Numbered from the stretch's first letter, positions 26,448-36,412 are shown. The stretch: DNA of 64,000 bases from Cognatiluteimonas profundi (GCF_009792795.1 NZ_VKHQ01000005.1:62001-126000); one strand, 5' to 3'. Program-made: numbers and translations. The notes: generated from the letters alone by a model not told the origin.

Positions 26448-27842
26448 ATGCGCGAAGATCTCCATAGGCCAGCGATGATAACGGACGCCGATCAGTGGCG
26501 GTCGCGCGACCTGGCGGTGCTGTGGCACCCCTGCACGCAGATGCGCGAGCACCCGGGCACCCTGCCGCTGGTGCCGATCGAACGCGGAGAAGGCGCGTGG
26601 CTCATCGGCCGCGACGGTCGCCGCTACCTGGATGCGGTCAGCAGTTGGTGGACCAATCTGTTCGGCCATGCCGAGCCACGCATCGCGGCAGCCATCGCCG
26701 CGCAGGCCGGACAGCTGGAACAGGTGATCCTCGCCGGGTTCTCGCACCAGCCAGCGGTGGAACTGGCCGAACGCCTGCTGGCGATCGCCCCACGCGAGAC
26801 CGGACGCGACCCGCTGGCGAAAGTCTTCTATGCCGACAATGGATCGGCCGGAGTGGAAGTCGCGCTGAAGATGGCGTTCCACTGGTTCCACAACCGCGGC
26901 GAGCATCGCCGGCGCAAGTTCGTCGCGCTGGAAAATGGCTACCACGGGGAAACGCTGGGCGCGCTGGCAGTCGGCGACGTGCCGCTGTATCGGCGCGTCT
27001 ATGCGCCACTGCTGGCCGAAGCGCTGTTCGCGCCGTCCCCCGATTCCTTCCTGGCGGTGGAAGGCGAATCGCCCGCCGATTGCGCGCGACGCGCCGCCGA
27101 TGCATTGGGCGAACTCCTCGAGCGCCACGCCGGCGAAGTCTGCGCGCTCATCCTGGAGCCGCGCGTGCAGTGCGCCGGCGGCATGCGCATGCATGACCCC
27201 GCCTATCTCGCGCACGCGCGGGCGCTGTGCGACGCGCACGGCGTGCTGATGATCGCCGACGAGATCGCAACCGGCTTCGGGCGCACCGGCAGCCTGTTCG
27301 CCTGCCAGCAGGCCGGCATCCAGCCTGACCTGCTGTGCCTGTCGAAAGGCCTCACCGGTGGCTTCCTGCCGCTGGCGGCGGTCCTGGCGACGCAGTCGAT
27401 CTACGATGGCTTCCTCGACGACAGCCGCGAGCGCGCGTTCCTGCATTCGCACAGCTATACCGGCAACCCGCTGGCGTGCGCCGCGGCGCTGGCATCGCTG
27501 GACATCTTCGAGACCGACGACGTGCTCGCGCACAACATCGAAACCGCCGGCCACATGGCGCGGCTGGCCGCGCCATTCGCGGAGTTGCCGCACGTGGCGG
27601 ACGTCCGCCAGGCGGGAATGATCGTCGCGTTCGAGCTGACCCGGGATGGCGACCGGCGCACGCCGTTCGAGGCATCCCGGCGCGTCGGCCTGCGCGCCTA
27701 TCGCAGTGCGCTGGACCAGGGCGTCGTGCTGCGGCCGCTGGGCGACATCGTCTACTGGATGCCGCCGTACTGCGTCACGCCACAACAGCTGGAGTTGCTC
27801 GCTGACGCGACGCGCACGGCGATCCTGGAGGCAGCCGCATGA
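26448..27842 (+). CDS. bioA: Adenosylmethionine-8-amino-7-oxononanoate aminotransferase
   Basis: BioA uses SAM as amino donor to convert KAPA to DAPA in biotin synthesis. The 464-residue protein is a class III PLP aminotransferase: L-W-H-P-C-T-Q-M near the N-terminus, S-S-W-W-T-N-L-F-G-H, Y-H-G-E-T-L-G, I-A-D-E-I-A-T-G-F-G-R-T and the PLP lysine K300 in L-S-K-G-L-T-G-G-F. The first ATG is chosen because a -10 hexamer sits just before it; a second ATG at 26475 (M-I-T-D-A-D) is equally possible. The other bio genes are not in the window. It is followed by rsmE after 25 bases. Confidence 0.95.
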   Translation: MREDLHRPAMITDADQWRSRDLAVLWHPCTQMREHPGTLPLVPIERGEGAWLIGRDGRRYLDAVSSWWTNLFGHAEPRIAAAIAAQAGQLEQVILAGFSHQPAVELAERLLAIAPRETGRDPLAKVFYADNGSAGVEVALKMAFHWFHNRGEHRRRKFVALENGYHGETLGALAVGDVPLYRRVYAPLLAEALFAPSPDSFLAVEGESPADCARRAADALGELLERHAGEVCALILEPRVQCAGGMRMHDPAYLAHARALCDAHGVLMIADEIATGFGRTGSLFACQQAGIQPDLLCLSKGLTGGFLPLAAVLATQSIYDGFLDDSRERAFLHSHSYTGNPLACAAALASLDIFETDDVLAHNIETAGHMARLAAPFAELPHVADVRQAGMIVAFELTRDGDRRTPFEASRRVGLRAYRSALDQGVVLRPLGDIVYWMPPYCVTPQQLELLADATRTAILEAAA

Positions 27843-27867
27843 CCACGCGCGGCGCAGGCAAGGTCCC

Positions 27868-28617
27868 ATGCGCCTGACGCGCGTCCATGTCGATGCGCAC
27901 CTGGCCGTCGGTCGCGTGGTCACGCTGCCCGAGTCGGCCGCCACCCACCTGGCGCGCGTCCTGCGCCTGAAGGCCGGCGATCCCTGCCTGCTGTTCAACG
28001 GCGACGGCAACGACTACGCCGCGCGCATCACCGTGCTTGGGAAGCGCGAGGTCATTGCGCAGGTCGACTCAAGCTGTGAAGTCGACAACGAATCGCCCTT
28101 GGCCATCACCCTCGTGCAGGGCATCGCGCGTGGCGACAAGATGGACTGGATCCTGCAGAAATCCACCGAACTGGGCGTGAATGCATTCGTGCCGACCAGC
28201 AGCGAGCGCAGCGAAGTCCGCCTGGAAGGCGATCGGGCGGACAAGCGGCTGGCGCACTGGCGCAGCGTGGTGATCGCGGCCTGCGAACAGAGTGGCCGCG
28301 CGCGCATCCCGACGATGACGGCGGTGCATCCACTGCAGCGCTCGCTGTCGGATCTTCAGGTCGAAACGCGATTCCTGCTCGATCCGCAGGCATCCGGGTC
28401 CATTGCCGACCTGGATGCGCCCGGCGGCGGTGCCTGCGTGCTCGCCGTCGGTCCGGAAGGTGGCTGGTCGCCACGTGACCGGGCGATGCTCGAAGCGGCC
28501 GGATTCACCGGATTGCGGCTTGGGCCACGCGTGCTGCGGACGGAAACCGCCGGCATCGCCGCGATTGCGGCGCTGCAGGCGGGATTCGGAGATCTCGGCC
28601 AGGCCAAGCCGGCCTGA
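27868..28617 (+). CDS. rsmE: 16S rRNA (uracil1498-N3)-methyltransferase
   Basis: RsmE methylates U1498 of 16S rRNA in the assembled 30S subunit. The protein is 249 residues from M-R-L-T-R-V, with an N-terminal PUA-like domain (about 1-70) and a SPOUT methyltransferase domain. Its knot carries G-P-E-G-G-W-S, L-G-P-R-V-L-R-T-E-T-A. Internal motifs Q-G-I-A-R-G-D-K-M-D-W-I-L-Q-K-S-T-E-L-G and the E-R-S segment are diagnostic. The open frame extends upstream inside bioA, but that part mirrors bioA and is not used. It ends nine bases from the convergent chpC-like gene. Confidence 0.95.
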   Translation: MRLTRVHVDAHLAVGRVVTLPESAATHLARVLRLKAGDPCLLFNGDGNDYAARITVLGKREVIAQVDSSCEVDNESPLAITLVQGIARGDKMDWILQKSTELGVNAFVPTSSERSEVRLEGDRADKRLAHWRSVVIAACEQSGRARIPTMTAVHPLQRSLSDLQVETRFLLDPQASGSIADLDAPGGGACVLAVGPEGGWSPRDRAMLEAAGFTGLRLGPRVLRTETAGIAAIAALQAGFGDLGQAKPA

Positions 28618-28626
28618 GCGACGCTG

Positions 28627-29100
28627 TCAGGCGGCCGCGGCCAAGGCCCGGCCGATCAGCGCCTCGATCTGCTCCAGGTCCGGCAGCAGCGCGGCATCCT
28701 CGTTGAGCAGGACCCGGGTGCGGACGCCGAGCGGCAACGGCTCCTCGCCTTCCTCGGCCACGAGCGCGTCGCGCGATACCGTCACCAGGCGCGGGAAGCC
28801 CTGGGTCAGCAGCGCGAAGAACGGCGCCTTGGCATCTCCGCCGAGTGCCTTGAGCACGATCACCTTGCTGCCCAGTCCGCCTTTTTCCTCGGCGATGCCG
28901 GACAGGCGCGAGAACGCGATCAACGGCAATTGCCAGCCGCGCCAGCGGATGCGACCCAGCAGCCAGTCCGGGGCGTTCTCGACCGGGTCCGGATCGGCGA
29001 ACGACAGGACCTCGGCGATGGTGGCGTTGGGCAGGAGCAGGCGCGCGCCCGCAACCTGGATCAGGACACCGCGGATATCGTTGCTGGGAGTGGAGCTCAT
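28627..29100 (-). CDS. CheW-like scaffold protein of the Pil-Chp cluster (ChpC-like)
   Basis: A 157-residue single CheW domain protein (N-D-I-R-G-V-L-I-Q-V at the start, L-G-R-I-R-W-R-G-W-Q-L-P-L-I at about 47-60). CheW proteins couple receptors to the CheA-type kinase. As the last gene of the pil-chp operon, ten bases after the chpB-like gene, it corresponds in position to P. aeruginosa ChpC, a second CheW homologue besides PilI. The start M-S-S-T-P-S is chosen for its spacing; the frame is open upstream only as a mirror of the preceding gene. Confidence 0.85.
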   Translation of the reverse strand: MSSTPSNDIRGVLIQVAGARLLLPNATIAEVLSFADPDPVENAPDWLLGRIRWRGWQLPLIAFSRLSGIAEEKGGLGSKVIVLKALGGDAKAPFFALLTQGFPRLVTVSRDALVAEEGEEPLPLGVRTRVLLNEDAALLPDLEQIEALIGRALAAAA

Positions 29101-29110
29101 GGAGTGACCT

Positions 29111-30508
29111 TCAGGACGGCCAGCGCGCGGCCAGTTGCTCGGCGATTTCGGCGGGTGCGGCCGATGTCCCGCCGCGAGCCACCAGCGCTTCGGAAGCGGC
29201 GGCGTCGAAACAGCCGTCGGGTGATTGTCCCGCGACCAGCGAACCACGAATGCCCAGCGCCAAAGCCGCGCCGACATGGGATACGTCCGCGCCACTAAGC
29301 AGCACAACGGCGCTGTCGGTGGCCGGCAGGCGCGAAATCAGTTCGTCGCTACCAGCATCGAAATACAGGCTGCCAAATTGGGCGACGATTCCCATGCCAG
29401 TGGGTAACACATAGACGTTGCCACCCTCGAGCATGGCGCCGGCTTCCGCAAGCCGGACCGGCATTGCGGTGGCGCGCTGCATCTGCCGCACCAGGTTGTC
29501 GTGGCGGGCGCCTTCCAGGCGTTGCTGGATGAGTACCGCGCGTGGAAAGGTCGCGGGCAACCCGGCGAGCAGCTGTCGCACCGCATCCGGTCCGCCGATT
29601 CCAGCCATCACCAGGATCGCACCACTGGTGCTGACCGGGGGCGGTGGACGCAATTCCTCCAGCTGCATGTCGGCGATGCGCAACTCCAGCGCATCGAGGT
29701 CCATGCGAAAACGATCCTTCGTGGCCTTGTTGTCGGCCTGGCCCGGCGCCGCGCCTTCGCTGGACGCAATCGCGGAAGACTGCTCCCGTTCGAAGGCGGG
29801 GACATCGAAATCAATTGGCGCCAGCCTTGTAGAACTGGTGTCGGGCACCGCGTCGAACTCGGCGAGCGTCGGGTCGAAAGACAGGAACGTCTCATCCATG
29901 GAGACGGTCGCAGGCACATCCCCGGGCATATCCAGCTGTCCGATCGTCATCTCGTCCAGGAAGGCGGGGCCCGACGCTGTTCCGGCGTCATCCGGAAGCT
30001 CCAGCCCATGCGCATCCGCACCGATCGCGATCTCGTCCAGTAATGCAGCCAGGTCGCCGTCGTCCGGCATGTGCACGTCGTCCTGCACGGCGGGCGGCGC
30101 CTGCGTCTGGCCGGCAGGTGCGATCGCGTCAAATTCGGGGTCGGCGCCCGGAGGCAGCACTTGCTGGTGTCGATTGAGCTTGGCGGCGAGATGCCGCGTC
30201 CAGCGCGCCGCATCCCAGCCTTCGCGATTGGCAGCGAGCTCGGCCTCGTCGAAAATGACCGTGATCTCCGGATCGGCCAGCAACGCGTCGTAGCGATCCA
30301 GCGCTTCGTCCACGAGTGGCTCGAGTGCGATCAGGATGGCCTGGGCACCCGCGGCGCGAACGCCCGCCGAGTCGGTCTGCGAAGGGTCGGCGACCAGCAC
30401 GACGTCGGCCCCCGCCTCCGCCAGCGCCGCCTGCAGACGCTCGCAGGCGACACCCGAACGCGCCAGCAGCGCGACGCGCGTGGACGCGCCGGCATCGATG
30501 GATTTCAT
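29111..30508 (-). CDS. CheB-like protein of the Pil-Chp cluster, catalytic triad lost
   Basis: A 465-residue protein in the place of ChpB, the PilJ methylesterase. The N-terminus (about 8-115) resembles a degenerate receiver fold without a clear acceptor Asp pocket. Residues 120-290 are an acidic, probably disordered linker with L-D-E-x-x-I repeats. The C-terminus (about 296-450) has the CheB methylesterase outline, but the three active residues are gone: the G-A-S-T-G-G nucleophile loop reads M-A-G-I-G-G (Gly303 for Ser), the Q-H reads Q-Q (Gln329 for His), and the G-M-G-x-D-G loop reads G-A-D-V-S-H (Ser410 for Asp). It is therefore likely not an esterase but a scaffold or regulator. It overlaps the chpA stop by four bases. 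Confidence 0.82.
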   Translation of the reverse strand: MKSIDAGASTRVALLARSGVACERLQAALAEAGADVVLVADPSQTDSAGVRAAGAQAILIALEPLVDEALDRYDALLADPEITVIFDEAELAANREGWDAARWTRHLAAKLNRHQQVLPPGADPEFDAIAPAGQTQAPPAVQDDVHMPDDGDLAALLDEIAIGADAHGLELPDDAGTASGPAFLDEMTIGQLDMPGDVPATVSMDETFLSFDPTLAEFDAVPDTSSTRLAPIDFDVPAFEREQSSAIASSEGAAPGQADNKATKDRFRMDLDALELRIADMQLEELRPPPPVSTSGAILVMAGIGGPDAVRQLLAGLPATFPRAVLIQQRLEGARHDNLVRQMQRATAMPVRLAEAGAMLEGGNVYVLPTGMGIVAQFGSLYFDAGSDELISRLPATDSAVVLLSGADVSHVGAALALGIRGSLVAGQSPDGCFDAAASEALVARGGTSAAPAEIAEQLAARWPS

Positions 30509-33500
30509 GCGGGTTCCCGTCCAGCCGGCTCGCGGTTGGCCTGTTCCTGCTCCTGCTCCAGCAGCTCGAAGACGTTACGCAGCAATTCGTGTTCCTGGTA
30601 CGGCTTGCCGAGGTAGCGCTGCACGCCGATCTCGAATGCCCGCTGCCGGTGCTTCTCGCCGGTACGCGAGGTGATCATGATGATCGGCACGTCCCGCAGG
30701 CGCGGATCGGCCTTCATCTGGGTGGCGAGTTCGTAGCCGTCCATGCGCGGCATCTCGATATCCAGCAGCATCAGGTCGGGCACGCGGTCGGCCATGCGCT
30801 CCAGTGCATCGATGCCGTCCTTCGCGGTGCCGACTTCGAAGTTGTTCCGCTCCAGCACGCGTCCGGTGACCTTGCGCATCGTGACTGAATCATCGACGAC
30901 CATGACCAACGGTATCTTGCGCGCCTCGACCACGGGCGCAGGGGCCACGTCGCGCGGCAGCGCCGCCTGGCGACGCACGAGTGGCGCCACGTCGAGGATC
31001 ACGACAACGCCACCGTCACCCATGATGGTGGCGCCGAAGATTCCGGGAACGGACGCCACCTGCGGACCGACCGGCTTCACCACGATTTCGCGGTTGCCGA
31101 TGACCTGGTCGATGGTGACGGCCGCGCGCAGGTCGCCCGATCGCACCAGCAGCAAGGGCATCTGCAGCTGGCCTTCGGCCTTGGCCGGGGCGTGTCCCAG
31201 CAGCGAACCGAGATCGTGGAGGACATAGTCCTCACCGCCGTATGGATACACCGCGCCGGGCGTCCCGAGCTGGTCGCGCGCGATCCGGCCAACGCCGCGA
31301 ACCGATGCGATCGGCACGGCGAAGCTGGTGTCGCCGATCCGCACGAACACGGCCTGGGTAACCGCCAGCGTCTGCGGAAGGCGCAGGACGAAATTCGTGC
31401 CCTCGCCCGCCTTGGAGTGGATGTCGAGCGCACCGCCAAGCTGGCGCACTTCGCTGGCCACCACATCCATGCCGACGCCGCGGCCGGCCAGTCGACTGAC
31501 CTCGTCGGCGGTGGAGAAGCCCGGCTCGAAGATGAGCATGTCCAGGTCGCCATCGGCCATGCGCGCATCGCTGCGGATCAGCCCGCGCTCGACGGCGCGC
31601 TTGTGGATTGCCTGGCGATTGAGGCCCGCACCGTCGTCACCGACTTCGAGGACGACTTCAGAACCTTCTCGCCGCACCACGATGCGGACGATGCCCTCCT
31701 CGGGCTTGCCGGCCTTGCGCCGTTGTTCCGGCGATTCCAGCCCGTGCGCGACGGCATTGCGCAGCATGTGTTCCAGCGGAGCCGTCATGCGCTCCAGGAC
31801 GTTGCGATCGAGCTCGCCCTGCGCGCCTTCCAGCTTGAGCTGGACCTGCTTGCCCGTATCGGTCGCCGCCTGGCGCAGCACCCGGCGCAGTCGCGGCACG
31901 AGGCCATCGAATGGCACCATGCGCGTGCGCATCAGCCCTTCCTGCAACTCCGAGCTCACGCGCGACTGTTGCAGCAACAGGGTTTCGTACTGGCGCGTGA
32001 GGTCGTCCATCGACCCCTGCAGCGACGTCAGGTCGGCCGCGGACTCGGCAAGGCCGCGCGAGAGCTGCTGCAGGGTGGAGAAACGATCGAGTTCCAGCGG
32101 ATCGAAGGTCTCGTCGGCGTTCTCGTTCTCGCGCTGGTAGCGCGCGATGATCTGCGCCTCGGTCTCACTGTCCAGTCGACGCAACTGGTCGCGCAGGCGC
32201 AGGTTGGTCTGCTCCATCTCGACCATGGCGCCGCGGAACGCACCGAGCTGCTGCTCGAGGCGGGCGCGATAGATGGCAACTTCGCCGGCGTAGTTGACCA
32301 GGCGATCCAGGAGGTCGGCACGAATGCGGACCTGCTCCTGTGGCGCACGGACCCCGATGTCGTCGTCGTCGAGCGAGCGCTCATCGCTGATCGGCGCGGA
32401 GAGCGGCTTGAGGTCGAGCGACTTGAGGTGTTCCACCCGCGGAGCCGGCACCGGCGTCGCCAGCCCTTCGCGTTCGCTCGGCGGGCGTGCGCGGCCTCGA
32501 ACGCGATCCTCGAATTCGGCGATCAACTGCACGGGCAGGCCGATCGCCCGCCGCTCGGCAACGCGCGTCAGCATTCCGTGCAGACGATCGAACCCGCGCT
32601 CGAGCAGCGGGATGCCATCGCGACCCAGTTCACTGCGATGCTCGACGACGGCTTCCAGCAGCGATTCCATGACATGGCCCAACTCGCCAACGGCCATGAT
32701 GCCGGCCATGCGCGCGCCACCCTTGATGGTGTGCAGGTCGCGCTGGAGGCCGATCAGCGGTTCGCGCTCGGACGGCGCATCGCGCAGTTGCGCGAGCAGG
32801 CCATCGGAGTGGTCCAGCAGATCGACGCTCTCCTCGATGAAGATGTCGACCAGTTCTTCATCCAGGTCGGTCAGGTCGAGGGTCTCATCCGGATCCTCGG
32901 CCGACACCAGAGCTTGAGCCAGCAGGCGTTCGACTGCCCGTCCGCGTTCGACTTCGGCGCTTGCCGCGTCGTCCAGTTCGGTGGCGGCAGCCTGCGCTTC
33001 CGCGGCCACACGCTCGGCTTCGGCACGTTCGTGCGTCTGGCGCGCCTGTTCTGCGTATTCCAGTTCGAGCCGCTCGTACTCCAGCCGCTCCTCTTCCTCG
33101 ATGCGGGCCGCTTCGAGTCGCGTCGCTTCGTCGCTGTCGAGCGCGGGCGTCTCGGCCACAACTGCCTCGTCGACCTGCCCCGTGGCGGCTGCATCGACTT
33201 CAACCCGCTCCGCATCGCCAACCGCTTGCAGGACTTCAAGCCCTGCCGCGGCCTCAGCGGACTGCGGCTCCGAGACGTCGAGCGTCGCAACCAGCGGCTC
33301 GCCAAGCAGCGGCTCGACCGACCCGGTTTGCACATCGTCGGCGGCAGCGACCTCGAGGTCGCCATATGCGCTGAGGTCGAAGGCGGAAATTTCTTCAGCG
33401 GAGGTACCCGCAGGAACCATCCGCGCGTGCGCGCCGCCAATGGCGCTGTCGGACAGTGCCATGTCCTGCAGGCTCGCCTCGGGCAAACTGTCGCGCAGTG

Positions 33501-36330
33501 CTGCCAGGCGTGCGGCAAGCAAGGTGTACCGCGGTACGCGGGGTGCTGGCGCATGCAACGCAGCAACCGTCGCGCGGGCTGCGGCGGCCAGTTCGCTGAT
33601 CGCCTGGATGCCTGCAGCCGTCGCCACGGCGCGCGCGACAAGCAGGCGCTTGACGTAGGCTTCGGCAGGCGTCATGGCGTCGGTGATCGAGGGCACCTCG
33701 GTCATCGCGAACGCGCCGTTCATCGTGTGGATGGAGCGCAGCAACAGATCGTCGGCGATGGCTGGCGCAGCTTGCGCGGCGGTGATCCAGCGTTCCACGG
33801 TGCCCAGATGGCCGGTCACCTCGGTGTCGAGGATCTCCAGCAGCACCGGGTCGATCGATGCGGGCACGGTATCCGTGACCGGCTCCACCACGGGCGCGAC
33901 GGCTTCGATTTCCGCAGCGCCAACGGTGGCCCCGACAGTCGCGTCCGGCGTGGCCTCAACGATGCTCGCGGCATCGGGTGCTGCGTAGAAAACGTCCTCG
34001 CCAGCGGCGATGCGGTCGGCCAGCGCCTGCATGCCCTCGAGGTCGGCGTCGATCGCCGTTTCACCGCGCAAGGCTGCCTGCAGTTGCGGCAGCGTGTAGA
34101 ACGCCTGGTCGACCATCGCGATGACCGCCGGGCTCGGCGGCCGCGAGCCGTCCAGCACGCGGTTCAACATCGTTTCGACTTTCCAGCTGAACTCGCCCAG
34201 CGTCTTCGCGCCGACCAGGCGACCACTACCCTTGAGCGTGTGGAACACGCGGCGGATGGGCCGCAGTCGCTCCATGTCGTCGGGCGCTGCGCGCCATGCG
34301 GGGAGCATCTTGTCGAGGTTGTCGATTTCCTCTTCGAACTCTTCGAGGAAGACTTCGCGAATCTCGTCGTCGATCTCGTCGCCGGTGACCTCGAAGCCAC
34401 CGCCACCTGCGCCGACAGGCGCTGACGCGGCGGTTGTGGCAACGGCGGGGGTTGTCGCCGCCGCGGTGACAGGCGCCAGCGGCTCGATCGGCTGCGGGCT
34501 AGCAATGTTCGACAGGCCGCCGGCGGCTTGCTCGGAAAAATCAGGGACGTCCACGTCCACGTTCACGTCTTCGGCGCCCGGCGCCGCGACGGCCGGGCCC
34601 GCGACTGTCGGGGTCACGTCGCCAGTCGGGAGCGGCCAATACGCGAGGGACTCCAGGCTGTTGCGCGCGATGTCGAGGATGTCGTCGCGGTTGGCGCGCT
34701 GCTCGCGCAGCGCCTCGAGGTAGTACTCGAGACTGGCGAGTGCGTCGGCCAGGGTGTCGAGCTGACGGCCGTTCGGAACGCGGTGGCGACCGATCAGTTC
34801 GCGCTCGGCATACAGGCGCACACCGGTGAGATAGTCGGCCGGAAGCTTGAGTTCCAGCATCCGCAACGCGCCCGAGACTTCGTCCAGCAGACGCGGGACT
34901 TCCGCCAGTTCGGCATGGTCCCAGCTGGTTTCGACGAACGCGACGAATGCCTGGCGGGCGTCGGCGAAGTTGGCGATGGCTTCGCGCACCACCACTTCCA
35001 GCACCTTTCGGGACTCACTGGCGAGCATGCTCTCGTCCGCGCCGGTATCCGGCCCGCCGAGATGCGCCACCTGTTCGTCCAGCGAGGCATCGACGTACAA
35101 CAGCGCGCCGGCGATATCCAGCAGCGCGCCTTCATCGGCGGGACGCTCGCCATGGACCATGGCCCGCACCGCATCGCGCTGGTCCTGGATGACCTTGCGC
35201 GCCATGCCCAGGCCAAGCATGCCAAGGGTATCGGCGACACGACCCAGCGCCTCGACCTGCGGCTGCAGGCCTTCAATATCGGAATGGCCGCTGCGAAGGT
35301 ACAGGTCCAACACGTCCTTCACGCGCAGCAGGTCTTCCTTGATCGCCGCCGACACCGTATCCAGGAGGGCGCGATTGCGGCCGGTGAGGCTGCCACGCGC
35401 GTGCTCGAGTTCCGATGCGGTCGGCCCACGGGCGTCCAGGTCGAACGTGTCCCGCAAGCGTTGCAGCCCGGCATGCGTGCCGGTGGCATGGGCGACGTGG
35501 TAAAGCAGTTGACGTGTCGGTTCCAGCGGCGCATCGGCGCGAGGCAGGCCAAAACCATCGTCTTCGAACAGGCGCCGGGTCTCGCGCTCCACGCTGGCGA
35601 ACGCCTGGCGCAACGTCGGCGTAGGCGGCAACGCGCCATCTGCCAGCGCCGAAGCGACGGAGGATGCGACCCACAGCATGCGCCGGTCGGATTCCCCGGT
35701 GGTCTGGCCGAGCAGGCCATCCAGTGCCGTGGCCAGCGCCGATGCGCTATCCGGCGCACCGTCTTCGGGCCATGACGAGAGTGCGTTGCGCAATTGCAGC
35801 AACAGGGGCGCGGCGAGGGTTTCGCGCACCGCCCGTGACGAATTTCCCCGGTCCGCCGACGAGCTTGCCACCGCATCGGGCAACGGGCGCTGCAGGTCCG
35901 GAGCGAACAGGACGCTTTCGCTCAAGCCTGTTTCCCCGCGAGCCGCGCGCAACTCGTTGAGCAGCGGCAGCAGGACGATCGGGATGTCCTTGTGGCCGCC
36001 TTGCAGCCGCTCCAGGTAATCCGGCAGCAGCACCACGCCGCGCATCAAGGTCGCGCAGGCTTCCTCCTGCACGGGAACGGTCCCGGCTTGCAGGGCCCGC
36101 GCCAGCTGCTCCATTTCCTCGGCGACCATCGCGGGCGCATACAGTTCGACCATGCGCAGCGTGCCCTGCACCTGGTGCAGGGAGTCCACGCACAGTCGGA
36201 TCTGGCTGTCGTCGCCCGGATCTTCGGCGAATGCCTCGATCGCCATTCGCGCCTGGCGCAGGGTTTCATCGAGCTCCGGCTTGATCCAGCCAAGCGTCGT
36301 GTAATCGATCGCGTCGCGCAGGACACTCAT
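30505..36330 (-). CDS. chpA: Multi-domain hybrid chemotaxis kinase ChpA (PilL)
   Basis: The CheA-type kinase of the pilus chemosensory system: it phosphorylates PilG and PilH to control twitching. It has 1941 residues from M-S-V-L-R-D. In order: a degenerate Hpt/FimL-like region (H52 in L-H-Q-V-Q-G) and helical repeats to about 560; an Hpt domain with H697 (V-F-H-T-L-K-G-S); a weaker Hpt with H868 (S-I-H-T-M-N-G); a Glu/Ala/Arg-rich coiled linker (1060-1130); an Hpt domain with H1200 (D-L-H-T-I-K-G-G); the dimerisation and ATPase core (about 1336-1655; N1525 in R-N-A-V-A-H-G-L-E, D-D-G-A-G-L, G-R-G-V-G-M); a CheW-like domain (about 1657-1790); and a C-terminal receiver (about 1806-1925, D1857). 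P. aeruginosa ChpA has more phosphotransfer modules. Confidence 0.95.
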   Translation of the reverse strand: MSVLRDAIDYTTLGWIKPELDETLRQARMAIEAFAEDPGDDSQIRLCVDSLHQVQGTLRMVELYAPAMVAEEMEQLARALQAGTVPVQEEACATLMRGVVLLPDYLERLQGGHKDIPIVLLPLLNELRAARGETGLSESVLFAPDLQRPLPDAVASSSADRGNSSRAVRETLAAPLLLQLRNALSSWPEDGAPDSASALATALDGLLGQTTGESDRRMLWVASSVASALADGALPPTPTLRQAFASVERETRRLFEDDGFGLPRADAPLEPTRQLLYHVAHATGTHAGLQRLRDTFDLDARGPTASELEHARGSLTGRNRALLDTVSAAIKEDLLRVKDVLDLYLRSGHSDIEGLQPQVEALGRVADTLGMLGLGMARKVIQDQRDAVRAMVHGERPADEGALLDIAGALLYVDASLDEQVAHLGGPDTGADESMLASESRKVLEVVVREAIANFADARQAFVAFVETSWDHAELAEVPRLLDEVSGALRMLELKLPADYLTGVRLYAERELIGRHRVPNGRQLDTLADALASLEYYLEALREQRANRDDILDIARNSLESLAYWPLPTGDVTPTVAGPAVAAPGAEDVNVDVDVPDFSEQAAGGLSNIASPQPIEPLAPVTAAATTPAVATTAASAPVGAGGGGFEVTGDEIDDEIREVFLEEFEEEIDNLDKMLPAWRAAPDDMERLRPIRRVFHTLKGSGRLVGAKTLGEFSWKVETMLNRVLDGSRPPSPAVIAMVDQAFYTLPQLQAALRGETAIDADLEGMQALADRIAAGEDVFYAAPDAASIVEATPDATVGATVGAAEIEAVAPVVEPVTDTVPASIDPVLLEILDTEVTGHLGTVERWITAAQAAPAIADDLLLRSIHTMNGAFAMTEVPSITDAMTPAEAYVKRLLVARAVATAAGIQAISELAAAARATVAALHAPAPRVPRYTLLAARLAALRDSLPEASLQDMALSDSAIGGAHARMVPAGTSAEEISAFDLSAYGDLEVAAADDVQTGSVEPLLGEPLVATLDVSEPQSAEAAAGLEVLQAVGDAERVEVDAAATGQVDEAVVAETPALDSDEATRLEAARIEEEERLEYERLELEYAEQARQTHERAEAERVAAEAQAAATELDDAASAEVERGRAVERLLAQALVSAEDPDETLDLTDLDEELVDIFIEESVDLLDHSDGLLAQLRDAPSEREPLIGLQRDLHTIKGGARMAGIMAVGELGHVMESLLEAVVEHRSELGRDGIPLLERGFDRLHGMLTRVAERRAIGLPVQLIAEFEDRVRGRARPPSEREGLATPVPAPRVEHLKSLDLKPLSAPISDERSLDDDDIGVRAPQEQVRIRADLLDRLVNYAGEVAIYRARLEQQLGAFRGAMVEMEQTNLRLRDQLRRLDSETEAQIIARYQRENENADETFDPLELDRFSTLQQLSRGLAESAADLTSLQGSMDDLTRQYETLLLQQSRVSSELQEGLMRTRMVPFDGLVPRLRRVLRQAATDTGKQVQLKLEGAQGELDRNVLERMTAPLEHMLRNAVAHGLESPEQRRKAGKPEEGIVRIVVRREGSEVVLEVGDDGAGLNRQAIHKRAVERGLIRSDARMADGDLDMLIFEPGFSTADEVSRLAGRGVGMDVVASEVRQLGGALDIHSKAGEGTNFVLRLPQTLAVTQAVFVRIGDTSFAVPIASVRGVGRIARDQLGTPGAVYPYGGEDYVLHDLGSLLGHAPAKAEGQLQMPLLLVRSGDLRAAVTIDQVIGNREIVVKPVGPQVASVPGIFGATIMGDGGVVVILDVAPLVRRQAALPRDVAPAPVVEARKIPLVMVVDDSVTMRKVTGRVLERNNFEVGTAKDGIDALERMADRVPDLMLLDIEMPRMDGYELATQMKADPRLRDVPIIMITSRTGEKHRQRAFEIGVQRYLGKPYQEHELLRNVFELLEQEQEQANREPAGREPA

Positions 36331-36412
36331 CGAGTGCCTCCGACAAACGCGGAGGCGCGCGCGGCGCTGCGACCGGAGACGGGGATGTTCATCCTGGCGA
36401 TGGTCCTGTCGA

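Noticed and set aside
31192..34425. A very long open frame (over 1000 codons) on the + strand opposite chpA
   Set aside because: It is the mirror of the GC-rich chpA coding frame; its translation is rich in His/Arg/Gln/Asp without domains, and chpA itself shows clear motifs throughout the interval.
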